From the NCBI GenBank assembly GCA_019614645.1, contig JABWDB010000048.1:1232001-1296000 (forward strand): a DNA stretch of 64,000 nt, read 5' to 3'. The position numbers were made by a program, and so were the translations under genes. Below, piece by piece: positions 34,227-45,604 of this stretch (within the stretch, counting starts at the first letter, position 1; each line of letters begins with the position of its first letter). The stretch is from Stratiolaelaps scimitus (Eukaryota > Arthropoda > Arachnida > Mesostigmata > Laelapidae). Under the pieces are notes generated by a model. The model did not search any database and was not told the origin of the DNA. It worked only from the letters and a program-made list of their open reading frames with translations.

Positions 34227-35560
34227 GTGATGACGATTGACATAAACAGCAGCAGCAGCAGCCAACGGCCACATTTATTTCTCAGCTTCGCTCGCAGCGA
34301 TCCGTTGATAACCGCCAGCCGTTCATCCAGTCGTTGTCGTTATAGTAGTAATCGTAGCCGCGCCGTCCGTTCGTTCTGTGATACGATGTTATCGCTGCTC
34401 AAAGATATATCCATAGATATCTGTGCCTAGACAGACACATGGGGTCCCCCCGCCGTTGGCGCCGCCGGCATCGCTGTCATCTTCTTCGTCTCGTAGCGGT
34501 GGTGGTGGTGGTGGTGGTAAAAGTGCTGGTGGTAAAAGTGCTGGTAGCTCTTCCTTTTTTCTTCACTGGAAGGAAGAAACGTCACCAAAATGGACGAGAA
34601 TACATTCATGCGTTTATACCTATTGGCAATGTCCTCTGTGTATTCGTCTGGATACCTCACTGGCGGACTGCCTTGCCCGGAGTTATTCGAAGGACCATTT
34701 GACGTCTGACATCTGGACAAGCAGCAGCATTCGTCATTGACTAGCATTGGGAAGCGGTGCGGCGGCATAGCATGTATCAGCCGACGTCCCGGTGGTTCGC
34801 CATTAACGGGGGAGCATCTTCAGTGGCTGCGTACGGTAGACGACGACGACGATGATGATGGCGACTTTCCCTTTTGGTGGCCTGACTACGTCGTCGTAGA
34901 CAGCAGTAGTCTGATGTCGTTCGTGCTCGCTGAGGTAGGGGGCATCGGCTGGTGGTGGCTGTTCCGACCAACCGAACGGGTTGAAGGGGACCCCACACGA
35001 AGATGTTGTACACGGCCGTGCTGATTTTGATTGTAGCCGAGATGGCAAGCTATCAGCGCGGCGTCAGCGACACGAACAGACCCCCATGATGAGTCAGACC
35101 TTACCGCTGCCGTCGCGGGCTAGCGAACGGTGCCGCCTGTCGGGGTGTTGGGTGCACCGAGAAAATCCAGAGGAAAAAAAAAAAAGCCGCCGCGACAGAA
35201 GGAGTCGGCGACGAGTGACGATGATCAAGTCAGATCCAGAGGGCACCCCCTTCAGACAATGTTACCAAGAAGATGATGATCATGATGATGATGCCGCGGA
35301 TGATGATGATGATGATAAAGAAGTAGAGAATGAAGTGTCACCCCCCAATCATCGCCACTTTGGTGGCGGTTGGACGTGACATCTGCTCCCGAAGGACTGA
35401 CGATGGCTGGTGATCACCGATGAACCGTGCGGGCTCCGAGGGAGGGCCGCACGGTCATCGGTGCTACGAGCAAAGTCGCTCATAAATGTCGCCACACTAG
35501 TTTTCGCGCCTTCGTACACATCAGCGTTTGGTTGACTTGGCCTCGAAATGTATGTCACAT
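34227..35560. other. GC-rich stretch with trinucleotide tracts
   Basis: Holds CAG (34247-34261), GGT (34498-34517) and GAT (35264-35320) tracts. Several plus-strand frames of 87-132 codons tile it, one with an acidic run, QEDDDHDDDAADDDDDDKE, that comes from the GAT tract. No splice layout, domain or consistent frame emerges. A promoter, 5' UTR or first-exon region is possible; I cannot place a gene. Confidence 0.3.
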
Positions 35561-35660
35561 TGTCAAGCTATATAGGAGGGGACAGGTGGCAGGACTGTGG
35601 CATCATATACGGGTTAGCCATTTCCTCATATATATTATATATCTAGTGGAGGGTAGACAC

Positions 35661-35690
35661 AAGGTTAAGGTTTTATTGGTTTGTTAATGG
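35661..35690 (-). mobile_element. SINE-A tail fragment, inverted
   Basis: AAGGTTTTATTGGTTTGTTA is the complement of the SINE-A tail. It lies 7 bp before a plus-strand copy. Confidence 0.6.
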
Positions 35691-35697
35691 AAGTACG

Positions 35698-35806
35698 GTG
35701 AGAGGCAGAGGCCGCAGGTTCGAGCCCCGCTGTGTAACGACATATAAGAGAGCTTAAGCATTGTAAAATTGCAGCTCCTTTAATAAACCAATAAACATTT
35801 ACCATT
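35698..35806 (+). mobile_element. SINE-A copy, head-truncated
   Basis: GAGGCCGCAGGTTCGAGCCC (B box intact), CATATAAGAGAGCTTAAGC, ATTGTAAAATTGCAGCTCC, then AATAAACCAATAAACATTTA. The A box is missing, replaced by the inverted tail at 35661. Confidence 0.85.
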
Positions 35807-36172
35807 TATATAAGGTTGAGAAGTTCTCGGAATATGCCACCCAGCCACGGGCTAGAGGCTGCGGCCTTCGGCTGCATTTTTTTTACCTGCCTGAGATCAA
35901 CCAGGTAATTACAAAACAACAAGGAAACCCACTTCGCCTTTCTGATAACCACGCGGTGATGGTACACTGATTGGGTGCGGTGCAGAAACCCAACGAATTG
36001 ACTTCACTGTCCATATTCAGCCATATTGAGGAACAGACTGGCGCTCATCAGTTTGACTATTGGTGTATTACAACTCTACAACTCTGTAAACGGTTGCTAG
36101 TCACAAGGATATAGCGTCAGAGAATATTTCCTAGAAATTTTTTATTTCCTAGAAATAAACCGTTCATCGAGT
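35807..36172. other. Non-coding spacer
   Basis: Nothing recognised. Confidence 0.4.
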
Positions 36173-36469
36173 TTATTCAACAAGACTCATGACAACAGGA
36201 CATCTCTTCCACGACTCAGGACGGGAACATATTTCACAACATTGACAATTGGTAAGTACGCCTTTTTCCTCCAAATGCGGAATTAAGAACGGCGAACTTG
36301 CATACGCTAATGTTCTTATCAGGAGACGATGCTTGACGTAATCTATTTCAAATTTCGCTTCATGAATCTGAGACCCTGAATACGTTCGAATTCGTCGATC
36401 GCTTATCAGACTATTATCAAGGGTGTTATTGCCGAAAGCATTATTACGTGACATTGTGCATTTACGCAT
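36173..36469 (-). pseudogene. 98-codon frame with Cys cluster, possible transposase N-terminus
   Basis: The frame ends in LEEKGVLTNCQCCEICSRP, then ESWKRCPVVMSLVE. A hydrophobic-x-x-x-GVL-x-N run followed by C-x-x-C pairs is seen at the N-terminal zinc ribbon of ISXO2-like (Merlin) transposases. Nothing recognisable follows the stop, so it would be a relic. The resemblance is weak and chance is a real alternative. Confidence 0.2.
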
Positions 36470-37040
36470 TATGCTGCTCGGTCGGCTTCCGTTACTGGTC
36501 GACGTTTATGAACATGTTATACAATTTGTCAAGGCATAATATCACCTATTCATCTTGCAGTGCAACTTCCGTGAGCTTTCATCCGTTGTGACATTAGAAG
36601 CAGATTTCAGATCGCACTTCGTAGATTGTTCTCCCTTTTGACACATCGGATATCATACCGATTTTACTAGGTATTATGTTGGTGCATGTACACGAATCCG
36701 ATAATAAAAAAAAAAAAAAAAAGAAAGCAGCTCCAGTGTACCAGAACTCCGCTGCGATCACTCTGTCAAGCAACCAGCCACGCAGGCATGTGTTGCCCGC
36801 TTGAAGGTCGTCACCTGTTAAGTACACCAGTGACAGATACTATCTTGTGCTATATATAGTCGCACCTATCTAAGCTTTGTATAATTCTCTGCCGCATCGA
36901 TCGACTAACACATTGGTGAGGTTCAGCACAATCAAACGGCTTATTTAGTCACTCGTTCATTCAATGAGTGAGAATCTACGAATGTATTATTTTCTCTACA
37001 ATTTTCCATCTGATCGTTGCCTTCGTTTCCTTTCCTTTTC
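36470..37040. other. Non-coding spacer
   Basis: An A run is at 36705-36722. Nothing else recognised. Confidence 0.4.
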
Positions 37041-37387
37041 TTGCCCATTATGAAAGCAACAATGACGCTGACAAATTGGAGCCAACATTGGTGTTATGTG
37101 CGATGGCGGTTCAGCGATGACCTCGCGACCGCGTCATTGGCGCCGCCTGTATGTTGTTGCTATTGTTGTTGTGTTGAGAGTAGCCGTGGTGGTGTCGCCT
37201 TTCGTGGACGTATTGTTAAGAGCGTTGTAGACGTCGGCACTGGGTGGGGGGTGTTGACCAGGCAGAAGGCAATGGAGCTTTCTTCTCTATGATATTTCAA
37301 TGCAATAACTGAAATGAGCCTCGCATCGTTGCCGGAGGTGGGGCTCTGACGGCGTCGTTGACGAACGAGAGATCCGAATGAGGAATA

Positions 37388-37669
37388 ATGTTGATATTTG
37401 CTACTTTGTTGCCACTGATGGCGTTTGCTGTTGGCTTGTCCACCCCAGTTCGCCGGTTTTCTCTGGGCAGATCGTCGTCGTTAGATTATCGAGACCGCCA
37501 CACAGCTTTTGTTGTCAAGACGACAAAATCCGTACGGTCCTTGATACGCATACGGCCAGCGTTTAGTTGCCCCCTACGATTAGCAGCGGCTAACGACAAC
37601 ACACCGGACAAAATTGTGCTTTCCCTTCCGCCTCGTAAACGAATGCTGTTTCCGTTAAATCTCACTTGA
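37388..37669 (+). CDS. Weak small-ORF candidate, secreted basic peptide
   Basis: A 93-codon ATG frame. The start MLIFATLLPLMAFAVGLS looks like a classic signal peptide with cleavage near AVG. The remainder is basic (for example RHTAFVVKTTKSVRSLIRIR) with one cysteine. A at -3 supports the ATG. It lies in a GC-richer block (37040-37680). No family recognised, and its length is within chance expectation. Confidence 0.25.
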   Translation: MLIFATLLPLMAFAVGLSTPVRRFSLGRSSSLDYRDRHTAFVVKTTKSVRSLIRIRPAFSCPLRLAAANDNTPDKIVLSLPPRKRMLFPLNLT

Positions 37670-38661
37670 GGTAATAAATACTAAAAGGATACTTGCCCCT
37701 GCTTGCTGGATACAGATATTCCTGCTCTGGGGGCTGGTGGGGGGGGGGGGGGGTTATTGTGATTAACGGAATCACGCCACCGTCCGACTGTGCCCCCGGG
37801 GGAGATTCTGGTGTCACTATTATTCTGCGCCGATTTGATACAGTCTAACGCGGGGGGCGAGATGGGGTGTATCGGGTGAACGCGTGAATGGCGTCTTCGG
37901 GTGGGGCGGGGGTTCAACTCGCTGGGGACACATGGGCGATTGTTGCCAGGTCATCGAGGAAGTGGGCGATACTGGGATCCTCTGAAATACGGGCAAAGCA
38001 GCACAAATTACTACCATGCAGCTGTGCTATGCTAATGCACAATAATAATTTATTGAGCTGTCGACACCATAGAAACCCAGTGAAATTCGCTCAGTAAAAG
38101 CATATCGTGAGCAAGCAGATACATTCGGAGCATGGGTACCCCCAGCGTGTTCGGAGTTGCCACACGCCGTAAATGGCCCTCGCTCAACTTTATGACTCAG
38201 GTGATAACTGGGATGAACTATAGTCAGTTATAGGTTTGTTTTTTACTGTATTGAATGACCTGCAGCTCTTATAGAGCTCAACGCGATCTTATATATCTCG
38301 TGAGACACGTGTTCCTCGGGAAAACGAATGAAAAGTGGAAATGATCGAACGTTTTTCATCCTCGATTTGTGGATGCAGATAGTCGGCAGGTTTGCGGTCA
38401 GGTTCGTACCAATTAATCATCACTTAATAAGATACGTATTGATTGCTGTGCTAGTCAATAAATAAGTCTTTGATTTCTGTGGTTTTTTTTCCCCGCACGG
38501 GTCGCCACCACCAACTCCTATTTCTAGTCGAGCATTTCCAGCCGTTGTTCGACGGGACGCAACAACGAATCATCAACAGTTATCGAAAGTAGATAGAGAA
38601 ATCTAACGATTCCACAAACAGTACGACAACACGATTTGGATCTGAACATGTACACGCACAG
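37670..38661. other. Non-coding spacer with G run
   Basis: A G run at 37738-37752. Frames at 37681-38097 overlap in several phases without domains. Confidence 0.4.
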
Positions 38662-38825
38662 CACGGTGGGTTGGCCAGAGGGGGGGCTAAGCCTCTGGCG
38701 GTGAACAGTCGGAGACCGCAGGAGCTTCGAGTTGTCCCGCGACCTAGTGACATATAAGAGAACTGCTGCTTAAGGATTGTGAAAATGGTGTCGCCTTTGA
38801 TTAAACGAGGAACCTTTATCATTAC
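38662..38825 (+). mobile_element. SINE-A copy
   Basis: Head with GGGGCTAAGCCTCTGGCGGT and B box CTTCGAGTTGTCCCGCG, then CATATAAGAGAACTG and a diverged tail, GTCGCCTTTGATTAAACG. Confidence 0.7.
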
Positions 38826-38935
38826 AGGCGAAGAATCGAATTAATGTGTATTTAACGAATATGTATAGTAGACAATTGTTCTCGACCGCTATCTAACCGT
38901 TGCTTCGATAGATGAATTATTCGATTAATACAATC

Positions 38936-38966
<31 letters not shown>

Positions 38967-39051
38967 TATTATAATAATCTATAAATCTTATTAATATTCT
39001 AGTAGTATTTAATCAGCAGATGGTATTAATGCCCGTTCGATGTATGCTTTA

Positions 39052-39083
<32 letters not shown>

Positions 39084-40816
39084 GAACAGTGCGCGAGAAG
39101 TTGAACCACGAAACGAAAAAATTGATCAATTCTGGCAGCGGGCAATTTTGCCATAAACATCACCCCCATTAATTTGTGGCGTTATACTGCAACCTTTCAC
39201 AGTTCTAATTACCAGTGCCACCCTAACCTCAATCATCGCCACGGTGATCACCGCCAACATAATATATCCAGCTATGCTAATTCTCGGGGCCAATGTAGTA
39301 GCTATTAAATGAATGTGTGCTGCGTCAACGTACGCCCCTCTCTCTCTCACTTACACATACACACATACACGCATATTGATTGATTGATTCATTTATTTAT
39401 TGATTTATTTGTATATTTATTAATCTAATAAATGGTCTCACCCGCCCTTCAAACGCCTCAGTCCGCGTCGTGCGCTCGTCTTCGTCAGATGCCGTCCAGA
39501 GAATGTTCCGTGGGGGCATTAACCCACTGACTCGACTGGACGGTTCGACTGCTTTTTACTGACAGAAATAAACAGGATTAATAACAATAATAATAATAAT
39601 AGTTACAGCAGCACACAGTACAATGTGTGTGTGTGTGTTTGTGTGTATGTGTATATGTGCTTATTCGAATTGGTGATTTTATTCGAAGCGTCAACAACGG
39701 CAACAATAACAAGGTCAACAGCAGCTGCTGCTGCACCAGCAGCAGGACCACAAGAGAATGGGAGCGATTCATTTTAATAATAAATGACCACGACGATGAT
39801 ATTACACGATGATTTAATCGGAGATAATGCGGCCACGACTTTTTCTTCGGGGTGAGTGCGAGATTATCGGACTAATTGGCGGCTGTCTCTTCTTCATTAT
39901 CTCCTCTGCTTCATTTGTGCCTTTCTTCTCGTGTTGGCCAGTGAATCCAATCCGGTCAACGATTAAAAGCACTTTCGTTTTCAACATAAGAAGAAATCCT
40001 ACCAACCAACCAACCCCAACCCCCCCCGCCCCCCGCGCGCGCACGCGAGAGAGGTTCAAGTGCCGCCGGCGAACGCTGCGTGTATTGGCCGCACGCAACT
40101 CTACCCAATACAAATACGTTCGGCATATTGACATGCAAATAGTACCAGTTGATACGTGAGCACACAAAGCAGATGAGTGGGAAGGACGTCCTGATGAATA
40201 TTTGATGCATTCAAATCTATTCGAATACATTATGTTCGCAGTATAAGATGGACATGGTAATAGCTGTGCCGTTCGGCGTGTATAGTTCGTTCATGTTAAT
40301 TCGAATTGATTTACTTTAGTTTAATAATCACGCTGGCATAGTTTGTATAGGCAGATGGTGCCACTTCGTCGGGGTGCACTTTCGATATATATATATATAC
40401 TACATATGTACTATGCTACTTATACTGTATGTTCGATATATGCACATACATTGATGTGATGCGATGATGTTCATTGTAGAATATGTACGCTACTGTATCG
40501 TACGGTGATGATTTCGGTACGCAGGAGTCGTTGGTACCCGGAGAACGATAACGGCCGTAACCAGCCCGGTTTGGCGCACTGGAGACGACCCGCTCAAGAT
40601 CGTGTTGTGGATCGAGGATCAGAAAAAGCCAACGAAACCTCATCCTCAAAACGGAGTCAAGTGTCTACACTCACCACGTAGCAAGAGGCGCCGTGCGGGA
40701 CCTCCATAGACAGGGTAATGTAAAAAAACAAACAACCTTCTTGGAACCGCCCCCTTCGATTTGTGAAAATGCAATCCATTCTGTAATCGTATTACAGCTA
40801 TAATTACTATTATATT

Positions 40817-40848
<32 letters not shown>

Positions 40849-40944
40849 CGTTGCTGTTACAGTTATAGCCAAGCCATAATGCCATAATGTAACGCCACGA
40901 CCCCGATTATAATTACCGTCATTGATTACCTCTAACTCATCCAG
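38826..40944. other. Spacer with microsatellites
   Basis: (AAT)n at 38935-38964, (TA)n at 39051-39083, TTGA/TTTA runs at 39374-39420, TG run at 39622-39656, CAG/CTG units at 39718-39744, TA at 40384-40401 and (ATT)n at 40818-40848. A 138-codon minus frame at 39814-40230 has no recognised domain. Confidence 0.45.
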
Positions 40945-41137
40945 TGGCGCCCGGCGCCTCGCGCAGAACGCTGTGCGAGCCACGACGCGACATTGCCGTG
41001 AGTCGCCAATGTGGCAGGCCGAGAGAAGATGAAGACCAGATGGAACTTCACGAAGGAGATATGAAGTCGAGGAGCTCGTCCTGCTTCAGCCGATGGCTCA
41101 CCGACGAACGCGAGCATAGAAGCATGCCACGGCGAAG
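40945..41137 (+). CDS. Candidate internal coding exon, charged peptide
   Basis: The acceptor is TTGATTACCTCTAACTCATCCAG in outline, ending at 40944. The donor is CGAAG|GTAAGC. The 193-bp segment is open in one frame from acceptor to donor (entry at codon position 2, exit after position 2). It reads APGASRRTLCEPRRDIAVSR, then QCGRPREDEDQMELHEGDMK, then SRSSSCFSRWLTDEREHRSM. The frame closes exactly in the donor (TAA within GTAAGC), as expected at an exon edge. It is GC-rich against an AT-rich background. No domain recognised. Its entry phase fits the 24352 exon. Confidence 0.35.
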
Positions 41138-42221
41138 GTAAGCAAGAGTGCCAACGTCAGCAAGCGGCATGGGACGGGGTGGTGACGAGGGTTATTCGAA
41201 AGGTCAGCAGAATGCTGCATTTGTTTTGCATTTTTTTTTGTTGTGAGGAATAATTCGCCCCAGTTATCGGGCCAGTGATCGCCCGGCGATTTTGTGTCGC
41301 CGCGTCGCGTCGTTGTCAGCCTGCGCGCCCGGACGGGAGCGGCGTCGTTGGAATAGCTATACACTGGCGTACGCTGTTACCACGGGGCCTGCCGACAGCG
41401 GGGGATATCGTAGGATCAGGCGTTCAGGGGTCCTTGTTGCGCGCTTCTTAAATGCCACAGTGAATGCATGTAGGGTACATGTTATATGGCTGGCGATGTG
41501 CTAAATCCCGGAGCCATCTTAATCCAGGAGCGTAGCTGATGTTTAAGATGAAAAAGAAATGCAGGATGTACTTGTATGGCAAACTGGTATGATTATTCCT
41601 TTGATTAACTCGACATTTATTAAGGTAGTTGTGTTACGTTGGGAGCGATCTGAGGTTAACACGAATTGTTTTTATAATGCACAAACACCATGTCCTCGTT
41701 GATATATTAGATGGCGAATGATGTCGTCTCAGTACACAGGGCCAAAACAGGACCAGGTCATCGTTCCGACAGAAAACAGCTTCGCATTTCCCTAGTTCGC
41801 CCCCTCATTCGTCTCGAGACGGCCTGACCTATTTGTTTTGGCCAAGACGACAATGCGTGTCAAAACCTTCTCGGATGATCTACAGTCATGAATTTATTTA
41901 TTATCGATTTACTATTTATTGTATGGTAGCGCTCGGGAGAGGACCGATCTTCCCTCAAACGACTTCAGACGACTGCAGACATCACCTTCACCCATCGAAA
42001 CCCATATTTCTGTGTGATTGTCTGTGTAGTCACTGTGTTGTAGTCGCCATCGTTGATGCATACGAACCACGAATGGACCGACCAGTTCGGAGTTCTCAAG
42101 TAAACCTCTTAGGTGAATGCCGAGGAGGAGTTGACGCGCCTTCTCAATTGGAATAAATATCGTGATCGTCTCACGAGAACATTGTTGCTTGATAACGAGA
42201 GCGTTTTTTTTTGTTTTTCTA
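41138..42221. other. Non-coding spacer
   Basis: GC-rich to about 41480, then ordinary. No gene or repeat copy recognised. Confidence 0.4.
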
Positions 42222-42400
42222 CTGAGGGAAAGTTTCTTCACGGACACCACCAGAGACGTTCGAATACGTCTAGCGAAAGTGGGTCCCCCCCGGTCCACTG
42301 CAGAGGGAGGAGTTGACGTGGAGGTCTGACAAAAAAAAACGTCTCCTCAAAACCTTCTGCTAAAACCACCATCATCACTATGTTTCTGAGAGTCGCTGTC
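42222..42400 (+). repeat. Repeat D, copy 3
   Basis: GAGGGAAAGTTTCTTCACGG, ACACCACCAGAGACG, later GGAGTTGACGTGGAGGTCTG and ACCACCATCATCACTATG. Close relative of 2270-2432. Confidence 0.75.
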
Positions 42401-42548
42401 TCTTCCGTAGTTTCGGCCAACGAAAACATCCGGCATTAACATCGTTGACTACGAACATAGAGACATGTTCTTAGCTAATTATTTTTCGCTATTACTGGTA
42501 TTATTATTATTATTATTATTATTCTAATAAACTGTCAGCCTGCCCACA

Positions 42549-42681
42549 GGTAAATGGTAAATGTTTATTGGTTTATTAAAGGAGCTGCAATTGTTACAAT
42601 GCTTAAGCTCTCTTATATGTCATCACACGGCAGGGCTCGAACCTGCACCCTCTGGCTCCCGACAGCCAGAGACTTGAGGTA
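42549..42681 (-). mobile_element. SINE-A copy, full length, minus
   Basis: GTAAATGTTTATTGGTTTAT, TAAAGGAGCTGCAATTG, CTTAAGCTCTCTTATATG, B-box complement GGGCTCGAACCTGCACC, then CTGGCTCCCGACAGCCAGAG. Beyond the tail (lower coordinates) an (ATT)n run sits at 42497-42524. Confidence 0.85.
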
Positions 42682-43673
42682 TATGAGGCATTCATCATCA
42701 GCAGACAATCGATCCGAAACTCTAACGAACGGCGCGAAATATCCATACTGTCCATCCATACCCGCCCACCCACGCTGGTCTGGTGTCATTGCATAGTGCA
42801 TAGATTCATATTATTATAGTTCGTATAAGGCAGATGCTAACATTTTACAATAATCAATATATAATATATATATATATATAATACAATGTCTATCTGATGC
42901 GGCAACCTACCCCACACCGGCGCTATTCGTATGACGTAACGCAATTTTGTTCGACAAAATCGTAGAGGGTTCAGTCTGTCGACGTGTGCACGAGTCTATG
43001 TGTTCTTATTACTTTCAGCATCTTTCTATTACATGAGCGACGCGCAATACTAATTACCCATTGTAAGCGATCCACTTCAGAAGGAAGAGTGTGTGTGTGT
43101 GTCTACTACGAGTCTCGACCTTTATGGAGATGATAAATATAAACATTGTGGCATGAGTGGGGTATCGCACCGCTATCAGTACAATGGCGGGGACATGATT
43201 CAACAGCTGTCGAATGTAACATCTTCATGGGCGGGCCGCGTTTGCGCGTCGGACAATCATCGTCACAGGAGACAGTCGCCGGATCTGGTTGAAATGCTCA
43301 GACGGATGTCTGTTGTTCTATTGGCTTCGACCATTTCGTTCGCGCAGCGGGAAGGTCATACGAGTGCCCTACAAGCGTTCTTACGACAACAACCGCTACT
43401 GCTATAATAATAATAATAATAATTATTATTATTATTATTATTATCTTTATTAGTACTACCACTACAAATATCACTCGTAATTATCGCTGGCTGGCGCAAG
43501 TCGTCGCATTAGCTCAAATTAAACCCGGAACGCCATCCACAGGGTACAATATTGATCAGGAGAGTGTGGTATATTGACGGTAGAGGCTGTGGTAGTGTTG
43601 GGGTTGCTATGAAAGGTTGATCATACCAACAGCCCGCTCTTTACAGCCAGCAACCACTTAGACGTCAGCGTGG
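42682..43673. other. Non-coding spacer
   Basis: TA at 42857-42881, and an (AAT)n/(ATT)n inverted run at 43404-43443. A 104-codon frame (43093-43407) has a helical C-terminal stretch but no domain or splice context. Confidence 0.4.
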
Positions 43674-43862
43674 TGACGTGGCCGGTGGGTGCTTACGTGG
43701 TCTCTGGTTGCACGAAGCCGGAGGCCGTAGGAAAGTTCGAGTAGTCCCGCAAAGTCGGTGATAGACATATCGAGGGAAGAGCACCTACTTAAGCGTTCTA
43801 AAGGAAAGAGCTGTTGCAAAAAACTGCACTTCCATTAATACAATTTTCATACCCCGATTCGT
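43674..43862 (+). mobile_element. SINE-A copy
   Basis: GGTGGGTGCTTACGTGGTCT, CTGGTTGCACGAAGCCGGAG, B box AAGTTCGAGTAGTCCCGC, then a long diverged body and CATTAATACAATTTTCAT. Confidence 0.7.
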
Positions 43863-43920
43863 TCGTACCCATTGGACTCACTGGCTAATTACCCAACTCG
43901 ACTACCTCCTACGAGAAATC

Positions 43921-43999
43921 GAAATAACATAACATAACATTTGCGGTTTATTTCCGGAACTGCAATTTTACAATGCTTAAGTTCTCGATTAAAAAATAG
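43921..43999 (-). mobile_element. SINE-A variant 3' end, minus (79 bp identical to 58040-58118)
   Basis: Only the 3' end is present, closing with an (ATGTT)n tail in place of the usual AATAAACCTTTAC. All 79 bases are identical to the reverse complement of 58040-58118. It points to a distinct, recently active SINE-A subfamily or a copied segment. Confidence 0.85.
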
Positions 44000-44400
44000 G
44001 GTAAAGATGGAATTAGTCATTTGTTTGTGTTGCTTTTCAGCAAATTTCAAATTGTTGTTTAGCATTTATCGCCGCACCGATAAACGAATAACGGTGGAGA
44101 TCCGTTGAATCGATACCATAACAATCGTAAAGTTTAATGATCATTGTTTAACATGGTCGTTAATCAGTCTATGCCATTGGCAGAATAGGCAACGATGTAT
44201 GAAACAGAACCTCATTGCGTCAGCTATACACCTTTAGCTGCCTTGACGACACGGGCGTAATTACCTATAATCTGAATAACTTATAACCGAATGTGATACA
44301 CTTTCGTAAACGAACAGCCGCAGGTTCAATATCAATAATAAAATAATAATAATAATAAACTATATTACCATATCTGCAAATACGACACCACATTGATCAT
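44000..44400. other. Non-coding spacer
   Basis: (AAT)n at 44338-44357. No gene. Confidence 0.4.
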
Positions 44401-44455
44401 ATGCCCTGTGGGATTCGAACAGGAGATTGTAATGTCTAAGTCTGCGGCACTGTCC
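44401..44455 (-). repeat. tRNA-like B-box fragment, minus
   Basis: The minus strand reads CTCCTGTTCGAATCCCACAG, a T-arm/B-box-like stretch, with GACTTAGACATTACAATC before it. It is probably a relic of a tRNA-derived SINE. It lacks a full cloverleaf, so it is not called a tRNA gene. Confidence 0.35.
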
Positions 44456-45542
44456 CCCCCCTACACAAACCGAATGAATTGTATTTATTATTATTATTAT
44501 TATTATTGTAAATAATATCTGTGTTGTGTATTTCCTTTTTATTTTTTTTGCTTATTGCCGTAATTTATTTTCAAGTATAGATACCTCGTTTACAAATGTC
44601 ATTTATCATCGTCATCGTGACATTAAAGGTTCAGGATACGTTCGGCGATATTCGACACACACACACGTCTGAATTATCATTTAGCGTAAAGCTCGTTGCG
44701 ACGCGAGCTCATCGGATACAGCTATTCGAGCGTTTTGCAGTTACAGTTGTAAGTGGCTAAGTGGCAATTCATTGATGTTCATTCATCTTTATGAGAGGTG
44801 GCTGAAGTTGCCACCGGTGGCAACGAGTCGATTGGCATGACAACAAACTCACCCCCCTCCCCATAGATACACGAGCGAATATTGCGTCGATACCCGGCCC
44901 TTTTCGTCGAAGATCTCAATAAAGTTGCGGTTCACGACACAGAAGCGGCCGTAAGCGGTGATCGTAACTTGTAAGTGAACGCGAATCGATAACTTACGTC
45001 ACACGAGCCGCCGTTGACGACGGCGGCGGCGACGCCGACGACAACAACATGGCCACGTTTATGCGACCCTTGATATCGCTGCAAATTTGTTAACCACCAC
45101 AGTTTCACAAGTCATAATAGTTTGTGGTTGATAAAAAAAAAGAAAAAAACTGAAAGAAAGAAGAAGTGTACTAATTCTCACAACGGCAGCATTTATTATG
45201 ATTATTATTATTATGGCTGATTTGCCATTGTAGTGCGACAATACGCACTTGTTAACAATAGCGAAAATTATAAGAAATCTTCAGGCGTGTTAATGCGCTG
45301 TGAGCGGCACCAGTCGCCCCTCGCTGACAATTGCCACCTGCTGATAAAAGCCTCCCACAGGGGTTATGATTGAAACAGAAAGAGCGGACAAAATGCAATA
45401 GATATTAAATATGATCTGTACGCGTTATCGTTAACCTGCATCGGGGCAGAGTTCTTTCGGCAATTATTATTATTATTACGCATAATATTAACAATGCGTA
45501 TCATTGTCATCAATCTATCGATTTATCGACAACTACACATAC

Positions 45543-45604
<62 letters not shown>

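Noticed and set aside
38935..38964. Regular trinucleotide array considered as CRISPR-like
   Set aside because: Simple (AAT)n microsatellite without spacers; no CRISPR array exists in this window.
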